DNA of 33,998 nt from Candidatus Ryanbacteria bacterium RIFCSPLOWO2_12_FULL_47_9c (GCA_001821795.1 MHOB01000023.1:1-33998); one strand, 5' to 3'. Positions 1-7,497 are shown, numbered from the stretch's first letter. Notes: generated by a model not told the origin, from the sequence alone. Numbers and translations: made by a program.

Positions 1-1
1 T

Positions 2-736
2 GTAACTAAAATCCGCGGTGCGTTGTTGTACCCCGCAGTTGTCCTTGTTGCCGCATTCTTGCTTGCGCTTGGACTTTCGTTTTTTGTGCTTCCCAAAATA
101 GTTCCTCTTTTTCAAGGTTTGCGCACGGAGTTGCCGCTGACGACTAGAGCCCTCATACGGTTTTCTAATTTTATCAGTGCGCACGGCGTATCAACGGCCG
201 TGGGGATTATTCTGGGCGCGTGTATTCTTGTATGGCTTGCAAAGCGCCCCGCAACAAGACCTTTTACCCATCTGATTATTCTCCGGGCGCCGATCACGGG
301 AACTATGGCACGGAATGCAAACATGACCCGTTTTAGCCGCACGCTTGGGATGCTTCTTCGAAGCGGAGTGAGTATTGATGAGGCGCTTACTATTACACAG
401 AAATCGCTCGGAAATTATTATTACCAGCAAGCGCTTGTTGCCGCTTCGATGCGAATTGTAAAAGGTGCAAGATTGTCTGAAAGTCTTGCGGACTATCCGC
501 ATCTTTTTCCCATGATTGCAACAAAGATGATTCGCGTGGGGGAAGAAGCGGGAAGGTTCGAGGAAACACTGCTGTACCTCGCGAGTTTTTACGAGGCAGA
601 AGTTGATGCATCGACAAGGACACTGTCAGTGGTACTCGAGCCCTTATTGCTTCTTCTGATTGGTCTCGTTGTAGGTGGGCTTGCGCTTGCGATTATCACT
701 CCGATTTATGAAATCACGGGAAACATCCGGTACTAG
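2..736 (+). CDS. pilC: Type IV pilus inner-membrane platform protein PilC/GspF, C-terminal part (5' end outside window)
   Basis: The reading frame is open from base 2 with no start in the window, so the gene continues to the left; the TTG at 23 is only the first possible start inside the window. The visible part is the second T2SSF domain. It begins with KIRGALLYPAVV, carries hydrophobic segments near window residues 10-35, 60-80 and 205-235, and ends with the family's typical tail EPLLLLLIGLVVGGLALA followed by ITPIYEITGNI. PilC/GspF proteins sit in the inner membrane and couple the assembly and retraction ATPases to pilin insertion. The run of prepilin-like genes immediately downstream supports the pilus role. 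The last 29 bases overlap the next gene. Family confidence is high; the exact pilus subtype cannot be told from this half. Confidence 0.92.
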   Translation, partial: VTKIRGALLYPAVVLVAAFLLALGLSFFVLPKIVPLFQGLRTELPLTTRALIRFSNFISAHGVSTAVGIILGACILVWLAKRPATRPFTHLIILRAPITGTMARNANMTRFSRTLGMLLRSGVSIDEALTITQKSLGNYYYQQALVAASMRIVKGARLSESLADYPHLFPMIATKMIRVGEEAGRFEETLLYLASFYEAEVDASTRTLSVVLEPLLLLLIGLVVGGLALAIITPIYEITGNIRY

Positions 737-1196
737 TGGCTTCACTCTCGTAGAATTGCTCATGACGATGGCGCTTCTCCTGATTTTGGGAGCAAGCGCT
801 GTTCCTCTTTATGGGAATTTATATACAGAAAGCCAGGTCGACGAGGTCGCAGATTTGATGGTACAAATGTTGCGTACGACGCGTGTCCGATCTCAAGCCG
901 GCCTTGATGATGCAACACACGGTTTCTATGTCGATGCGCGTAGCTATGTGCTTTATGAAGTCTCCGCGGGGGTGACTCCTGTTGAATATTCAAATCGTAA
1001 TGCGTCGTTTGACTTTGTTGTTTCCATGCCAAGCGCAATTACTCTTTCGACATCGATCCCGGCCGGTGATCTTATCTTTACGCGCCCTCGGGGCATTCCT
1101 TCCATTGCGGCTACCGAAACGATTACCATAACGCATGAATCGGGGGCTCGTCGCGATATTGAAATTAACAGTTTTGGCATAATATCTCTGCGATGA
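708..1196 (+). CDS. Prepilin-like minor pilin, GspH/FimT type
   Basis: A 162-residue protein. The ATG at 708 is preferred because it places the prepilin signal (SGFTLVELL, cleavage after Gly, Glu at position +5 of the mature protein) about 15 residues from the start; an upstream in-frame ATG at 675 lies deep inside pilC. A hydrophobic helix (MTMALLLILGASAVPLYG) follows the motif, then a beta-rich C-terminal domain, as in GspH/FimT minor pilins that prime or cap the pilus. The gene overlaps pilC by 29 bases, and its stop shares ATGA with the next gene, so the cluster is probably translationally coupled. The processing motif is visible; the exact minor-pilin class is inferred from size and position. 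Confidence 0.85.
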   Translation: MKSRETSGTSGFTLVELLMTMALLLILGASAVPLYGNLYTESQVDEVADLMVQMLRTTRVRSQAGLDDATHGFYVDARSYVLYEVSAGVTPVEYSNRNASFDFVVSMPSAITLSTSIPAGDLIFTRPRGIPSIAATETITITHESGARRDIEINSFGIISLR

Positions 1197-3379
1197 AAAG
1201 AGGTCAGACGCTTTTTGAAGTCATCCTTGCGCTTGCGATTTTTTCCCTTATTGCGACGACCCTTGTGAGCATGGCGGCTGGTGGTGCGCGCGGGCTTGTT
1301 GGTGGAGGAGAAATCACCCAAGCGGACTCTCTTGCCGATGAAGGCATCGAAGCGGTGCGCGGGGTGCGCGATCGCGCATGGAATGGACTTCCTTCAGGCG
1401 CGAGCCAGGTTGTCTTCAATGCGGGAAGGTGGGAACTCAATGGAATTGGCGTTCCAGAAGTTATGGGAAAATTTTCGCGGCTTATTTCACTTGATGAGGT
1501 ATGCCGTACGAGTGCTGGCGCACTGACTTCTTGCCCCGGAGATTACGAGGATATTTACGTAAAAAAAATTGCATCGCGCGTTGAGTGGCAAAATCAATTC
1601 GGGCTTCCTAATGTTGCCGAGCGCACAACGTATCTTGCAAACTGGGATTCCCGAGATTGGGTTGAAGATTCTGTGGCGGATTTTACGGATGGCGATTTCG
1701 CCGATACTGCCCTACACCCATCGTTTGGGGATGGAGACGGATCGGTTACTCTTGCCCCCATACCGGTGCCGCCAAAATCAATGATTGTATATGCAAAGAG
1801 TTCAGGTGATCCAAAACCATATTTTCGCTTATGGGATGGTACTTCGTGGGGAGACGAACAGGAAGCTCCTCCGGTTGGTGCGCCCGGAGTTGGAATACGG
1901 TATATGGTTTTGAAGTTTGCGCGCACGCGCGACGAGGCGATATTGGGAACGATGGATTCGTCTGGGCGTATTCGTGTACAGACCTGGGATGGCTCGGTAT
2001 GGAGTTCGCCAATTTTTCTTGCAAGCGCGAGTGGTGAACGTGGATTTGATATAGAATACGAAACGACCAGCGACCGCGCGGTTGTCGTGTACAACAATCC
2101 TAGCATGCTAACCCCAGTAAGTTACCGTATTTGGGATGGATCGGCGTGGGTTTCTCAAGAGTCTATTTCTACAGTACTCGGTGGTGGGATATCATGGGTT
2201 GAACTTACCGCAAATCCTCTTTCCGGAAGCAATGAGATTGCTATGATGCTCATCGATTCAAGAGTGGATGTATACGGGATGGTATGGACGGGAAGCGTGT
2301 GGAGTAATATGGGTTCTTCGGCTGTGTGGGACGCGAATGCTTCAAATGCAACTACAAAAATATTTGATATTGCATACGAGCAAACAACGGGACGCGCGAT
2401 GTTTATGTGGGGGCGCGCCGCGACTGGCCAGCTTTATTACCGTGTATGGGATGGGGGCGCGCTTACCGTTCCTACACTTCTTTCTATCTCTGCGATGAAT
2501 GGCAGGTCGCGATGGCTTCGCCTTGCATCAGACTTTGCTGCTGGTTCAAACAAAATTATGATGGGGGTTCAGGGCGGTACCGGTGATTTGAATACGCGAC
2601 TATGGTCCGGCACTGCGTGGGACACTGTTGCCCAGCATCCGGAACACGACAATTCTGTTGAAGAAAATCAGTCGCGGAGTTTTGATATTGTTTTTGAAAC
2701 GCACCCGAGCAAGGTTGGACAGGCGATACTTGCGTGGGGCAATGGATCTACTGTTTCGCGAAAGTACTGGGATGATCTGACCTCGACATGGAGTGTGCCT
2801 ACGACGAGTGGCGATGATACATCGTTTGTTACGCTTGCAGCAAATTCAATAAATGGCGATGTTTTTCTCGGCATATACCAAGATTCAACATCGGCGACAG
2901 ACGACATTTTGGAAGAACATCTTACCGGTGGAAGTTCTCTGTGGAGCTTTGATGCAACTTTGTGGGGTGGGCCCACTCTTTCTGGAGCGGCTTTGGAACG
3001 TATTGTCATTGCGTCCGGAAAATTCAGTACATCACAAACATACCAATTTTCCGGCACTTATATTTCAAATGCATTCGACGCAGAAGCAACCCGCGCATTT
3101 AATGGTATTCAATGGAAAGAGAGCAAAACGAATCCTGCTTGCGGCGCATGTACAGTCCGTCTCCAGATTCAGACATCCGCCGACGGATTAAGTTGGCCGC
3201 CCACGTGGTCGGGTCCTCTTGGAAACAATGGAGATGAAATTGATTTTTTTATTATACCGACGGGCACACTTATTCATACCGACCACAACGGCGATCGGTG
3301 GGTACGATATCGCGCGACGCTTGAAGGCGATGGGTCAGAGACGCCCATTCTTGAGGAGATCAGAATTAATTACCGATAA
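1193..3379 (+). CDS. Giant prepilin-like protein with sevenfold WDG repeats (putative pilus-tip adhesin)
   Basis: A 728-residue protein starting at the ATGA overlap with the preceding gene. The N-terminus MKRGQTLFEVILALAIF is a type III prepilin signal: cleavage after Gly4, Glu at +5, then a hydrophobic helix to about residue 30. Pseudopilins are usually 150-250 residues, so this one is three to four times normal size. Residues about 195-560 hold seven copies of a motif of the form (R/Y)xWDGxxW. The tryptophans are at residues 214, 265, 314, 365, 419, 471 and 526, spaced 49-55 residues, which would suit a seven-bladed beta-propeller. Residues about 610-728 form another beta-rich region with a CGAC pair that resembles a carbohydrate-binding or discoidin-like module. 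Export and pilus incorporation follow from the motif; the propeller fold and adhesin role are inference. Confidence 0.8.
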   Translation: MKRGQTLFEVILALAIFSLIATTLVSMAAGGARGLVGGGEITQADSLADEGIEAVRGVRDRAWNGLPSGASQVVFNAGRWELNGIGVPEVMGKFSRLISLDEVCRTSAGALTSCPGDYEDIYVKKIASRVEWQNQFGLPNVAERTTYLANWDSRDWVEDSVADFTDGDFADTALHPSFGDGDGSVTLAPIPVPPKSMIVYAKSSGDPKPYFRLWDGTSWGDEQEAPPVGAPGVGIRYMVLKFARTRDEAILGTMDSSGRIRVQTWDGSVWSSPIFLASASGERGFDIEYETTSDRAVVVYNNPSMLTPVSYRIWDGSAWVSQESISTVLGGGISWVELTANPLSGSNEIAMMLIDSRVDVYGMVWTGSVWSNMGSSAVWDANASNATTKIFDIAYEQTTGRAMFMWGRAATGQLYYRVWDGGALTVPTLLSISAMNGRSRWLRLASDFAAGSNKIMMGVQGGTGDLNTRLWSGTAWDTVAQHPEHDNSVEENQSRSFDIVFETHPSKVGQAILAWGNGSTVSRKYWDDLTSTWSVPTTSGDDTSFVTLAANSINGDVFLGIYQDSTSATDDILEEHLTGGSSLWSFDATLWGGPTLSGAALERIVIASGKFSTSQTYQFSGTYISNAFDAEATRAFNGIQWKESKTNPACGACTVRLQIQTSADGLSWPPTWSGPLGNNGDEIDFFIIPTGTLIHTDHNGDRWVRYRATLEGDGSETPILEEIRINYR
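1832..2770 (+). repeat. Seven degenerate WDGxxW coding repeats, about 52 residues each
   Basis: The first Trp codon of each motif lies at 1832, 1985, 2132, 2285, 2447, 2603 and 2768, giving steps of 153, 147, 153, 162, 156 and 165 bases. The motifs read LWDGTSW, TWDGSVW, IWDGSAW, VWTGSVW, VWDGGAL, LWSGTAW and YWDDLTSTW. DNA identity between copies is low, so this is an old protein repeat and not a recent tandem duplication. Confidence 0.8.
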
Positions 3380-3380
3380 T

Positions 3381-3869
3381 ATGCGCGCCGGCTTCACCCT
3401 TATCGAAATAATCATCTATATTGCAATCCTTGGGCTTATCGCGACGAGTCTGGTCACCTATAGCGTAAGCGTATCTTTATCGCGCAGGGGTTTTTCTGTA
3501 GTGCGGGAGGTCCAAGAGAATGCCCGAGTAGTTATGGGCGGCATCACGCGCGCCATTCGTTTTGCGGAATCTGTTAACAGCGGCGCTTCCGTGTTTGATT
3601 CAGATAACGGTATTCTTGAGCTTACACTCACGGATGTTGCGGAAAGCCCCACTCGATTTTTCCGTGATCCGGAAGGGCGGGTTTTTATACAGCGGGGTGC
3701 CCTGGCGCCCGAGCAGATGACAAGCGCCCAGGTGGAGGTTACTCGATTGCGTTTCAGTGATTATGATGGTGTTGTGCGTATAGAAATCACCGTGCGTCAC
3801 AAGGGCGGGGGGAGCGGGGGATATAGTTACGAGTATGTTCTTACCGGTTCTGCGGATTTACGCTTATGA
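3381..3869 (+). CDS. Prepilin-like minor pilin, GspJ/PulJ-like
   Basis: A 162-residue protein. The start at 3381 follows the previous stop by one base (TAA-T-ATG) and puts the signal MRAGFTLIEIIIYIAILG at the very N-terminus, with cleavage after Gly4 and Glu at +5. The longer frame beginning at 3219 lies inside the upstream gene and is not needed. After the transmembrane helix comes a mixed alpha/beta domain that includes a line typical of larger minor pilins (REVQENARVVMGGITRAIRF). It probably belongs to the tip complex with its neighbours. The stop overlaps the next start (ATGA). The prepilin assignment is firm; the J-type assignment is tentative. Confidence 0.82.
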   Translation: MRAGFTLIEIIIYIAILGLIATSLVTYSVSVSLSRRGFSVVREVQENARVVMGGITRAIRFAESVNSGASVFDSDNGILELTLTDVAESPTRFFRDPEGRVFIQRGALAPEQMTSAQVEVTRLRFSDYDGVVRIEITVRHKGGGSGGYSYEYVLTGSADLRL

Positions 3870-4246
3870 ATACGCGTAAAAGTGGCGTTGCGGCGTTGCT
3901 TGTGGTTGTAGTATTAGGTGCTACAGCGCTTCTCATGACATTGGGAGCGACATTTCTTGGTTTAGGTGAGATTGATCAGGCGTTTACTCTCTCTCTGGGC
4001 GCGCGCGCTCGTTCGGTTGCTGAAGGTTGCGCAGAATACGCGCTTGAACAACTTCGTGAGAACCCTGCTTATACTGGCGGCGATCTGCCCACTTTTACTG
4101 ATGGGTCATGTACGGTTTCGGTAAATCTCGACGGGCCGTTTCATGTTATTATTTCAAGAGGGCGGCACGGTATGTATTATAATACTTTGAATGTGCGGGT
4201 TGATCTTTCAGGAGAAACCGTGCAGCTTGTTGAGTTGAGTGAGTAA
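3866..4246 (+). CDS. PilX-like pilus assembly protein
   Basis: A 126-residue protein that starts in the ATGA overlap with the preceding minor pilin. It has a short basic N-terminus (MNTRKSG) and a strongly hydrophobic helix (VAALLVVVVLGATALLMTLG), but lacks the Glu at +5 of classical prepilins. This is typical of PilX N-terminal-domain proteins and type II secretion K-like proteins found beside minor pilins. The rest contains two cysteines (in EGCAEYAL and DGSCTVSV) that could form a disulfide, and a beta-rich end. Position in the cluster suggests a role in assembly or tip formation. The family call rests on the N-terminal pattern and context. Confidence 0.7.
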   Translation: MNTRKSGVAALLVVVVLGATALLMTLGATFLGLGEIDQAFTLSLGARARSVAEGCAEYALEQLRENPAYTGGDLPTFTDGSCTVSVNLDGPFHVIISRGRHGMYYNTLNVRVDLSGETVQLVELSE

Positions 4247-4251
4247 AATGT

Positions 4252-5229
4252 ATGGTTCATTTTTTTCAGAAAAAAACTGTTGGCGTGAGCATCTCCGATA
4301 ACGCGATAGAAGTTGTAGAACTTGTCCATGATGGCGCGTTCAAGATTTCATCGCGCGGGCGTGTTGAGCTCGAAACCGGTGTGATTGTAAAGGGAAGAAT
4401 CTCAGATTCTTTAAAACTCACGGCTTCGTTTCGCGAGCTTTTTCGGAACGTAGAATTCCCTCATGAGATCATCTGCGGCTTGCCGGAGGCGCAGACGTTC
4501 CTCTCTATATATGAGTCGGAAGATATGAGCAAGGAAAGCATCACGCGCGCCGTGTATCAGAATATTCCTCTTGAGAAGGAAAATATTATTTTTTCATATG
4601 CAGTTGGACGCGATGAGAAAGAAAAAAAGAGAGTGCTTGTGATTGCCGCAAGCCGCGTGGTACTTTCCGAATGGAATAACTTTTTTATTTCTCTTGGTAT
4701 TGAAGTTAAATTTTTTGATTCTGAAGCGCTTGCGATCGTACGGAACGTTTTTTCATCTCGTCCTAAAGATCCCGCGTGTATCGTGAGAAGCGATGCTTTT
4801 CTCACGATGATTTTGGTGTGTGATGAATATGGCCTCGCATACGCTTATTCGCTTCGTACCACAGGCGATACGACAATGATTGTTCGCGAAATTCGAGGCG
4901 CTTTTGATTATTATCGGCATCGCGAACAGAAAGACATTCATGCCCTTGTGCTCGTTGGCAGTTTATCTCGGACCTCGGGCTTTAAAGATTATATGGAAAA
5001 AAATATGGGGATTCCGGCAAAGAGCGACCTTCCCGAAACTGTCGATCTCGCGGCGCTTGGTATTGCAATGCGGGGTTTTGAGGAAGGGGATCCTGTATTA
5101 ACGATAGAGGGAGCCGCACGGCACCATTCGCAGAAGATGCCGCTTGCGGGGTTAGTTGCTATTGCCACGTTGTCGGTGGCAATTGTGCTGGTGACTGTTC
5201 TGATTATATGGGCGTTGGTTCTTTGGTGA
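4252..5229 (+). CDS. pilM: PilM-like actin-fold protein with C-terminal membrane anchor
   Basis: A 325-residue protein. The N-terminal strand pair KKTVGVSISDNAIEVVELV matches the first phosphate-binding region of PilM/FtsA-type actin-fold proteins, and residues about 90-270 follow the PilM layout. Two usual nucleotide-binding landmarks look degenerate: the expected DIGxxxT is IVRSDAFLT, and the expected glycine-rich LTGGGA region is LVGSLSRTSG. The last 25 or so residues are a hydrophobic helix, whereas canonical PilM is cytosolic and relies on membrane-bound PilN. No PilN or PilO gene follows. The start at 4252 is preferred over the out-of-frame ATG at 4248. PilM normally links the cytoplasmic motor to the PilN-PilO assembly; here the anchor may replace PilN, which is inference. 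Confidence 0.75.
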   Translation: MVHFFQKKTVGVSISDNAIEVVELVHDGAFKISSRGRVELETGVIVKGRISDSLKLTASFRELFRNVEFPHEIICGLPEAQTFLSIYESEDMSKESITRAVYQNIPLEKENIIFSYAVGRDEKEKKRVLVIAASRVVLSEWNNFFISLGIEVKFFDSEALAIVRNVFSSRPKDPACIVRSDAFLTMILVCDEYGLAYAYSLRTTGDTTMIVREIRGAFDYYRHREQKDIHALVLVGSLSRTSGFKDYMEKNMGIPAKSDLPETVDLAALGIAMRGFEEGDPVLTIEGAARHHSQKMPLAGLVAIATLSVAIVLVTVLIIWALVLW

Positions 5230-5267
5230 GTTGTGGATAACCGCATGCACGTCTTGGTGTTTTCCAA

Positions 5268-5273
5268 TATAAT
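5268..5273 (+). promoter_or_regulatory. Possible -10 box for the downstream pilin gene
   Basis: A perfect TATAAT lies in the 83-base gap before the pilin gene, 39 bases upstream of its ATG. No good -35 hexamer is found 16-18 bases upstream, so the promoter is weakly supported. A separate promoter would make sense for an abundant major pilin. Confidence 0.35.
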
Positions 5274-5312
5274 GGAATAAGCAAGTGGAGTTTTAATGAT
5301 AATAATATCACC

Positions 5313-5837
5313 ATGAAAAGAGAAAAAAATACGATGCGCGGCTTTACTCTCATTGAGCTTCTCATTGTCATCGGTCTTATCGCGATCCTTGCGGGGGTTG
5401 TTTTTGTGGCGCTTGATCCCCTCACGCGATTTGCCGCCGCGCGAAACTCACGCCGCGCCGCGGATGTTTCTTCGATTCTAAGCGCGATCCGCGTGCATCA
5501 GGTTGATAACGGCGGAAATTATCATGCCAATATCGCTGGCCTCACTGACGATACGTTTTACATGATCGGCACCGCGTCGGGAAATCCCGGTTGCCAGAAC
5601 GAGCCGGCCGGCAATATGCCCGTGTGCGCAACACAGGCAATTTTAGACAGCAATTGTGTTGATATTGTTCCGCTTTCAACTCTTGGTTATCTCGGTGTTG
5701 TTCCGCAGAGTCCCAATGGTTCCAAGTCATGGAGTCAAGCCAACACGGGTTACTATATGAGTAGGAACGCGAATAATTCTGTAACGGTTGGAGCATGTGA
5801 AGACGAGGGTCTTGGTGCGATTAAAATAACGCGATGA
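5313..5837 (+). CDS. Type IV pilin, probable major subunit
   Basis: A 174-residue prepilin. The signal is MRGFTLIELLIVIGLIAILAG, cut after Gly with Glu at +5, preceded by a basic leader MKREKNT; a start at the internal ATG (5334) is also possible. After the helix comes the common bacterial pilin continuation (RNSRRAADVSSILSAIRVHQ), then a C-terminal domain with four cysteines (GNPGCQ, PVCATQ, DSNCVD, GACEDE), enough for two disulfides. It is separated from the minor-pilin block by an 83-base gap with a possible -10 box, and is followed by a strong terminator, so it may be transcribed on its own. Single-gene transcription, standard pilin size and the strongest consensus signal in the cluster support the major-pilin call. 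Confidence 0.85.
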   Translation: MKREKNTMRGFTLIELLIVIGLIAILAGVVFVALDPLTRFAAARNSRRAADVSSILSAIRVHQVDNGGNYHANIAGLTDDTFYMIGTASGNPGCQNEPAGNMPVCATQAILDSNCVDIVPLSTLGYLGVVPQSPNGSKSWSQANTGYYMSRNANNSVTVGACEDEGLGAIKITR

Positions 5838-5842
5838 AGTAT

Positions 5843-5875
5843 AAAAAAAACTCCGCCGCTGGCGGAGTTTTTTTT
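5843..5875 (+). terminator. Strong intrinsic terminator after the pilin gene (probably bidirectional)
   Basis: Stem CTCCGCC / GGCGGAG with loop GCT, preceded by eight A and followed by eight T, so the paired region can extend to 15 base pairs. It lies 5 bases after the pilin stop and ends the pilus cluster. The A and T tracts are symmetrical, so it could also work in the opposite direction. Confidence 0.92.
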
Positions 5876-5880
5876 GTGGG

Positions 5881-5908
5881 TTGAAAAAATATTATAAATA
5901 TCTATACT
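5881..5908 (+). promoter_or_regulatory. Promoter of pyrH
   Basis: TTGAAA (5881-5886), a 16-base spacer, TATACT (5903-5908). The expected start of transcription is near 5915, giving a leader of about 30 bases that contains the Shine-Dalgarno sequence AGGGGAGG five bases before the ATG. Confidence 0.7.
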
Positions 5909-5945
5909 TTCTAGGAATGTGTACGCAGACAAAGGGGAGGATTAG

Positions 5946-6668
5946 ATGACTCACCGTAGTGTTATACTCAAGCTTTCTGGTCGGGCGTTCGGCGGCGGGG
6001 AGAAAAGCCCGTTCGACGCTCCGATGATCCGCGGTGTTGCATCGCAGATTGCGGAGGTGCGGAAGACCATGCCGACCCTGCGCATCAGCGTCGTGGTAGG
6101 CGGCGGGAACATCGTGCGCGGGCGCGATCTTGTGCCCGGCGGCATTTCTAACAGCGCCGCTGACTTTGCTGGCATGCTCGCCTCGGCGGCAAATGCCGTC
6201 TGCCTACAGAACGTGTTAGCGAACAGCTTCCATGTATCTGCAAAGCTGGCAATGCCGTTTGGACTTGGCGAGGCCGGCGGACAATTTGTCCAACCGGAAG
6301 CACAGAATGAGCTTGACAGCGGCGTGATCTTTGTCTTCGGCGGCGGGATTGGCCATCCCGGTTTTACCACCGACACGGCGGCGATCTACCGCGCGCGAGA
6401 CGTAGGCGCGGCGCTTGTTCTGAAAGGAACGGACGTCGATGGCATCTACGACCGCGATCCCAAGGAGCAGGAGGGAGAGCTTCTTCCTCGGGTGTCCTAC
6501 AAGGATTACTTGGCTCTTGACCTTGGCATCATGGATAAGACCGCGGTGACTTTGGCCGAGCAGCACGGCATCACGATCCGCGTGTTCAACGCATTTGAGC
6601 CCGACAACATCGCCCGCGCCCTGAAGGGTGAGAAAATCGGGTCCATCATCTCAAACAACCCTGCCTAA
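5946..6668 (+). CDS. pyrH: UMP kinase
   Basis: A 240-residue amino-acid-kinase-fold protein that phosphorylates UMP to UDP with ATP. Visible family marks are the N-terminal VILKLSG, the nucleotide loop VVVGGGNIVRGRDL, the UMP-binding segment GHPGFTTDTAAIYRA, and the ATP-side motif LKGTDVDGIYDRDPK. Length matches bacterial UMP kinases. The start is fixed by a very good Shine-Dalgarno sequence (AGGGGAGG, spacing 5). The gene stands alone between its own promoter and terminator, not in the usual rpsB-tsf-pyrH-frr string. Its base composition is clearly higher in G+C (41 of 60 bases in 6061-6120, against 28 of 60 in a sample row of rpoB), and its codon choice differs from that of the neighbours, which may mean transfer. 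The functional call is secure. Confidence 0.95.
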   Translation: MTHRSVILKLSGRAFGGGEKSPFDAPMIRGVASQIAEVRKTMPTLRISVVVGGGNIVRGRDLVPGGISNSAADFAGMLASAANAVCLQNVLANSFHVSAKLAMPFGLGEAGGQFVQPEAQNELDSGVIFVFGGGIGHPGFTTDTAAIYRARDVGAALVLKGTDVDGIYDRDPKEQEGELLPRVSYKDYLALDLGIMDKTAVTLAEQHGITIRVFNAFEPDNIARALKGEKIGSIISNNPA

Positions 6669-6689
6669 CGGTGGGGGGTTTTATTTTTT
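6659..6689 (+). terminator. Intrinsic terminator of pyrH
   Basis: Stem CCCTGCC / GGTGGGG with loop TAAC (with G-T pairs), then GGTTTTATTTTTT. The loop begins at the pyrH stop codon, so the hairpin overlaps the end of the gene. Confidence 0.65.
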
Positions 6690-6704
6690 GTGGTGTATAT
6701 TTGA

Positions 6705-6747
6705 ATATAAAAAAGAAAGGAGGCGCCGGAACGAAGTCCAACGCCTC
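6705..6747 (-). terminator. Intrinsic terminator of the cyclic phosphodiesterase gene (- strand)
   Basis: Read on the - strand: stem GAGGCGTTGGA closing a short CTTCGT loop and pairing with TCCGGCGCCTC (11 pairs including two G-T), followed by CTTTCTTTTTTATA. It lies 12 bases after the stop of the gene and faces the pyrH terminator, which fits convergent genes. Confidence 0.8.
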
Positions 6748-6758
6748 AATAGGAAGCT

Positions 6759-7292
6759 TCAGGATATACGGAAAGGAAAGGTTTCAACTCGATACCATTC
6801 TTCGATCGCTCCCTCGGTGTACCACAACTCGGTACGTTGTGCGACGAAGTGCGTTCCTGCAATTGCGCATCCTTGTGCAACGACCCGCTGCAGGGTGACG
6901 ACTTGTTCGTTCGAGAGGTCACCGTACGCGAGACTGAGGTGGGGGAAGTAATCTCCTTTGTCCACCCCGAACACTTTTTGCGCAAGAGCATTCGCATTCA
7001 GTACCGAATGGGTCTGGTCGATCTTAGAGAACAGGATCTGGAAGTAGGTCCCGTTAGAACCGACCTCACCGAGTTTGATCTCGTAAGGTGAAAGTTCTCC
7101 AGCCAACACTCGAGTTTTTTCACATACATCCTGCTCTCCACCCTCGACGCCACCAAGAAGGGTCACGTGCGGACCGAATACTGACGTTCGATACTGTGCC
7201 GCCGTGTTGCGGATGAGTTGATCTAGAAACACATACGTCTCGGTATCTCGTTCGGGAACGAGCCACAGAGAGTACCCTGTTGCTTTCGACAT
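6759..7292 (-). CDS. Cyclic phosphodiesterase-like protein, 2H phosphoesterase superfamily
   Basis: A 177-residue protein with two H-x-(T/S) motifs, PHVTLLG (His42, Thr44) and PHLSLAYG (His118, Ser120), the catalytic pairs of 2H phosphoesterases. The start (YSLWLVP) and the wording around both motifs look most like the CPDase branch known from plants and yeast, which opens ADP-ribose 1'',2''-cyclic phosphate or nucleoside 2',3'-cyclic phosphates, and less like bacterial LigT/ThpR. The start is supported by a GGAGG on the - strand five bases upstream. The gene has its own promoter (7348-7374) and terminator. Two tRNA genes lie just upstream on the same strand, compatible with an RNA-end role, but that link is only positional. 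The true substrate is unknown. Confidence 0.8.
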   Translation of the reverse strand: MSKATGYSLWLVPERDTETYVFLDQLIRNTAAQYRTSVFGPHVTLLGGVEGGEQDVCEKTRVLAGELSPYEIKLGEVGSNGTYFQILFSKIDQTHSVLNANALAQKVFGVDKGDYFPHLSLAYGDLSNEQVVTLQRVVAQGCAIAGTHFVAQRTELWYTEGAIEEWYRVETFPFRIS

Positions 7293-7347
7293 TTTCGCCT
7301 CCGTTTTTTTTGGTAGTTATAGTTAAGGTCCCAAGTTCAGTCCTAAT

Positions 7348-7374
7348 ATTATATGTCTATTTATCAAAAATCAA
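7348..7374 (-). promoter_or_regulatory. Promoter of the cyclic phosphodiesterase gene
   Basis: On the - strand: TTGATT (7374-7369), a 15-base spacer, TATAAT (7353-7348). The spacer is slightly short. The resulting leader of about 50 bases contains the GGAGG at 7302-7298. Confidence 0.5.
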
Positions 7375-7420
7375 TAGCGGCGTTTTGCTGCTTATTGAAA
7401 AAATTTCTTTTGTTTAATCT

Positions 7421-7497
7421 TGGCGGGGTGGACGGGACTCGAACCCGCGACCTTCCGCGTGACAGGCGGACGCTCTAACCAGCTGAGCTACCACCCC
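7421..7497 (-). tRNA. tRNA-Asp (GUC)
   Basis: A complete 77-base cloverleaf on the - strand: acceptor GGGGTGG / CCACCCC, D arm GCTC...GAGC, anticodon arm CCGCC-TGTCACG-CGG, anticodon GTC at 7463-7461, T arm GCGGG-TTCGAGT-CCCGT, discriminator G, and an encoded CCA tail. It lies 30 bases downstream of the CAU tRNA and probably shares its transcript. Confidence 0.95.
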
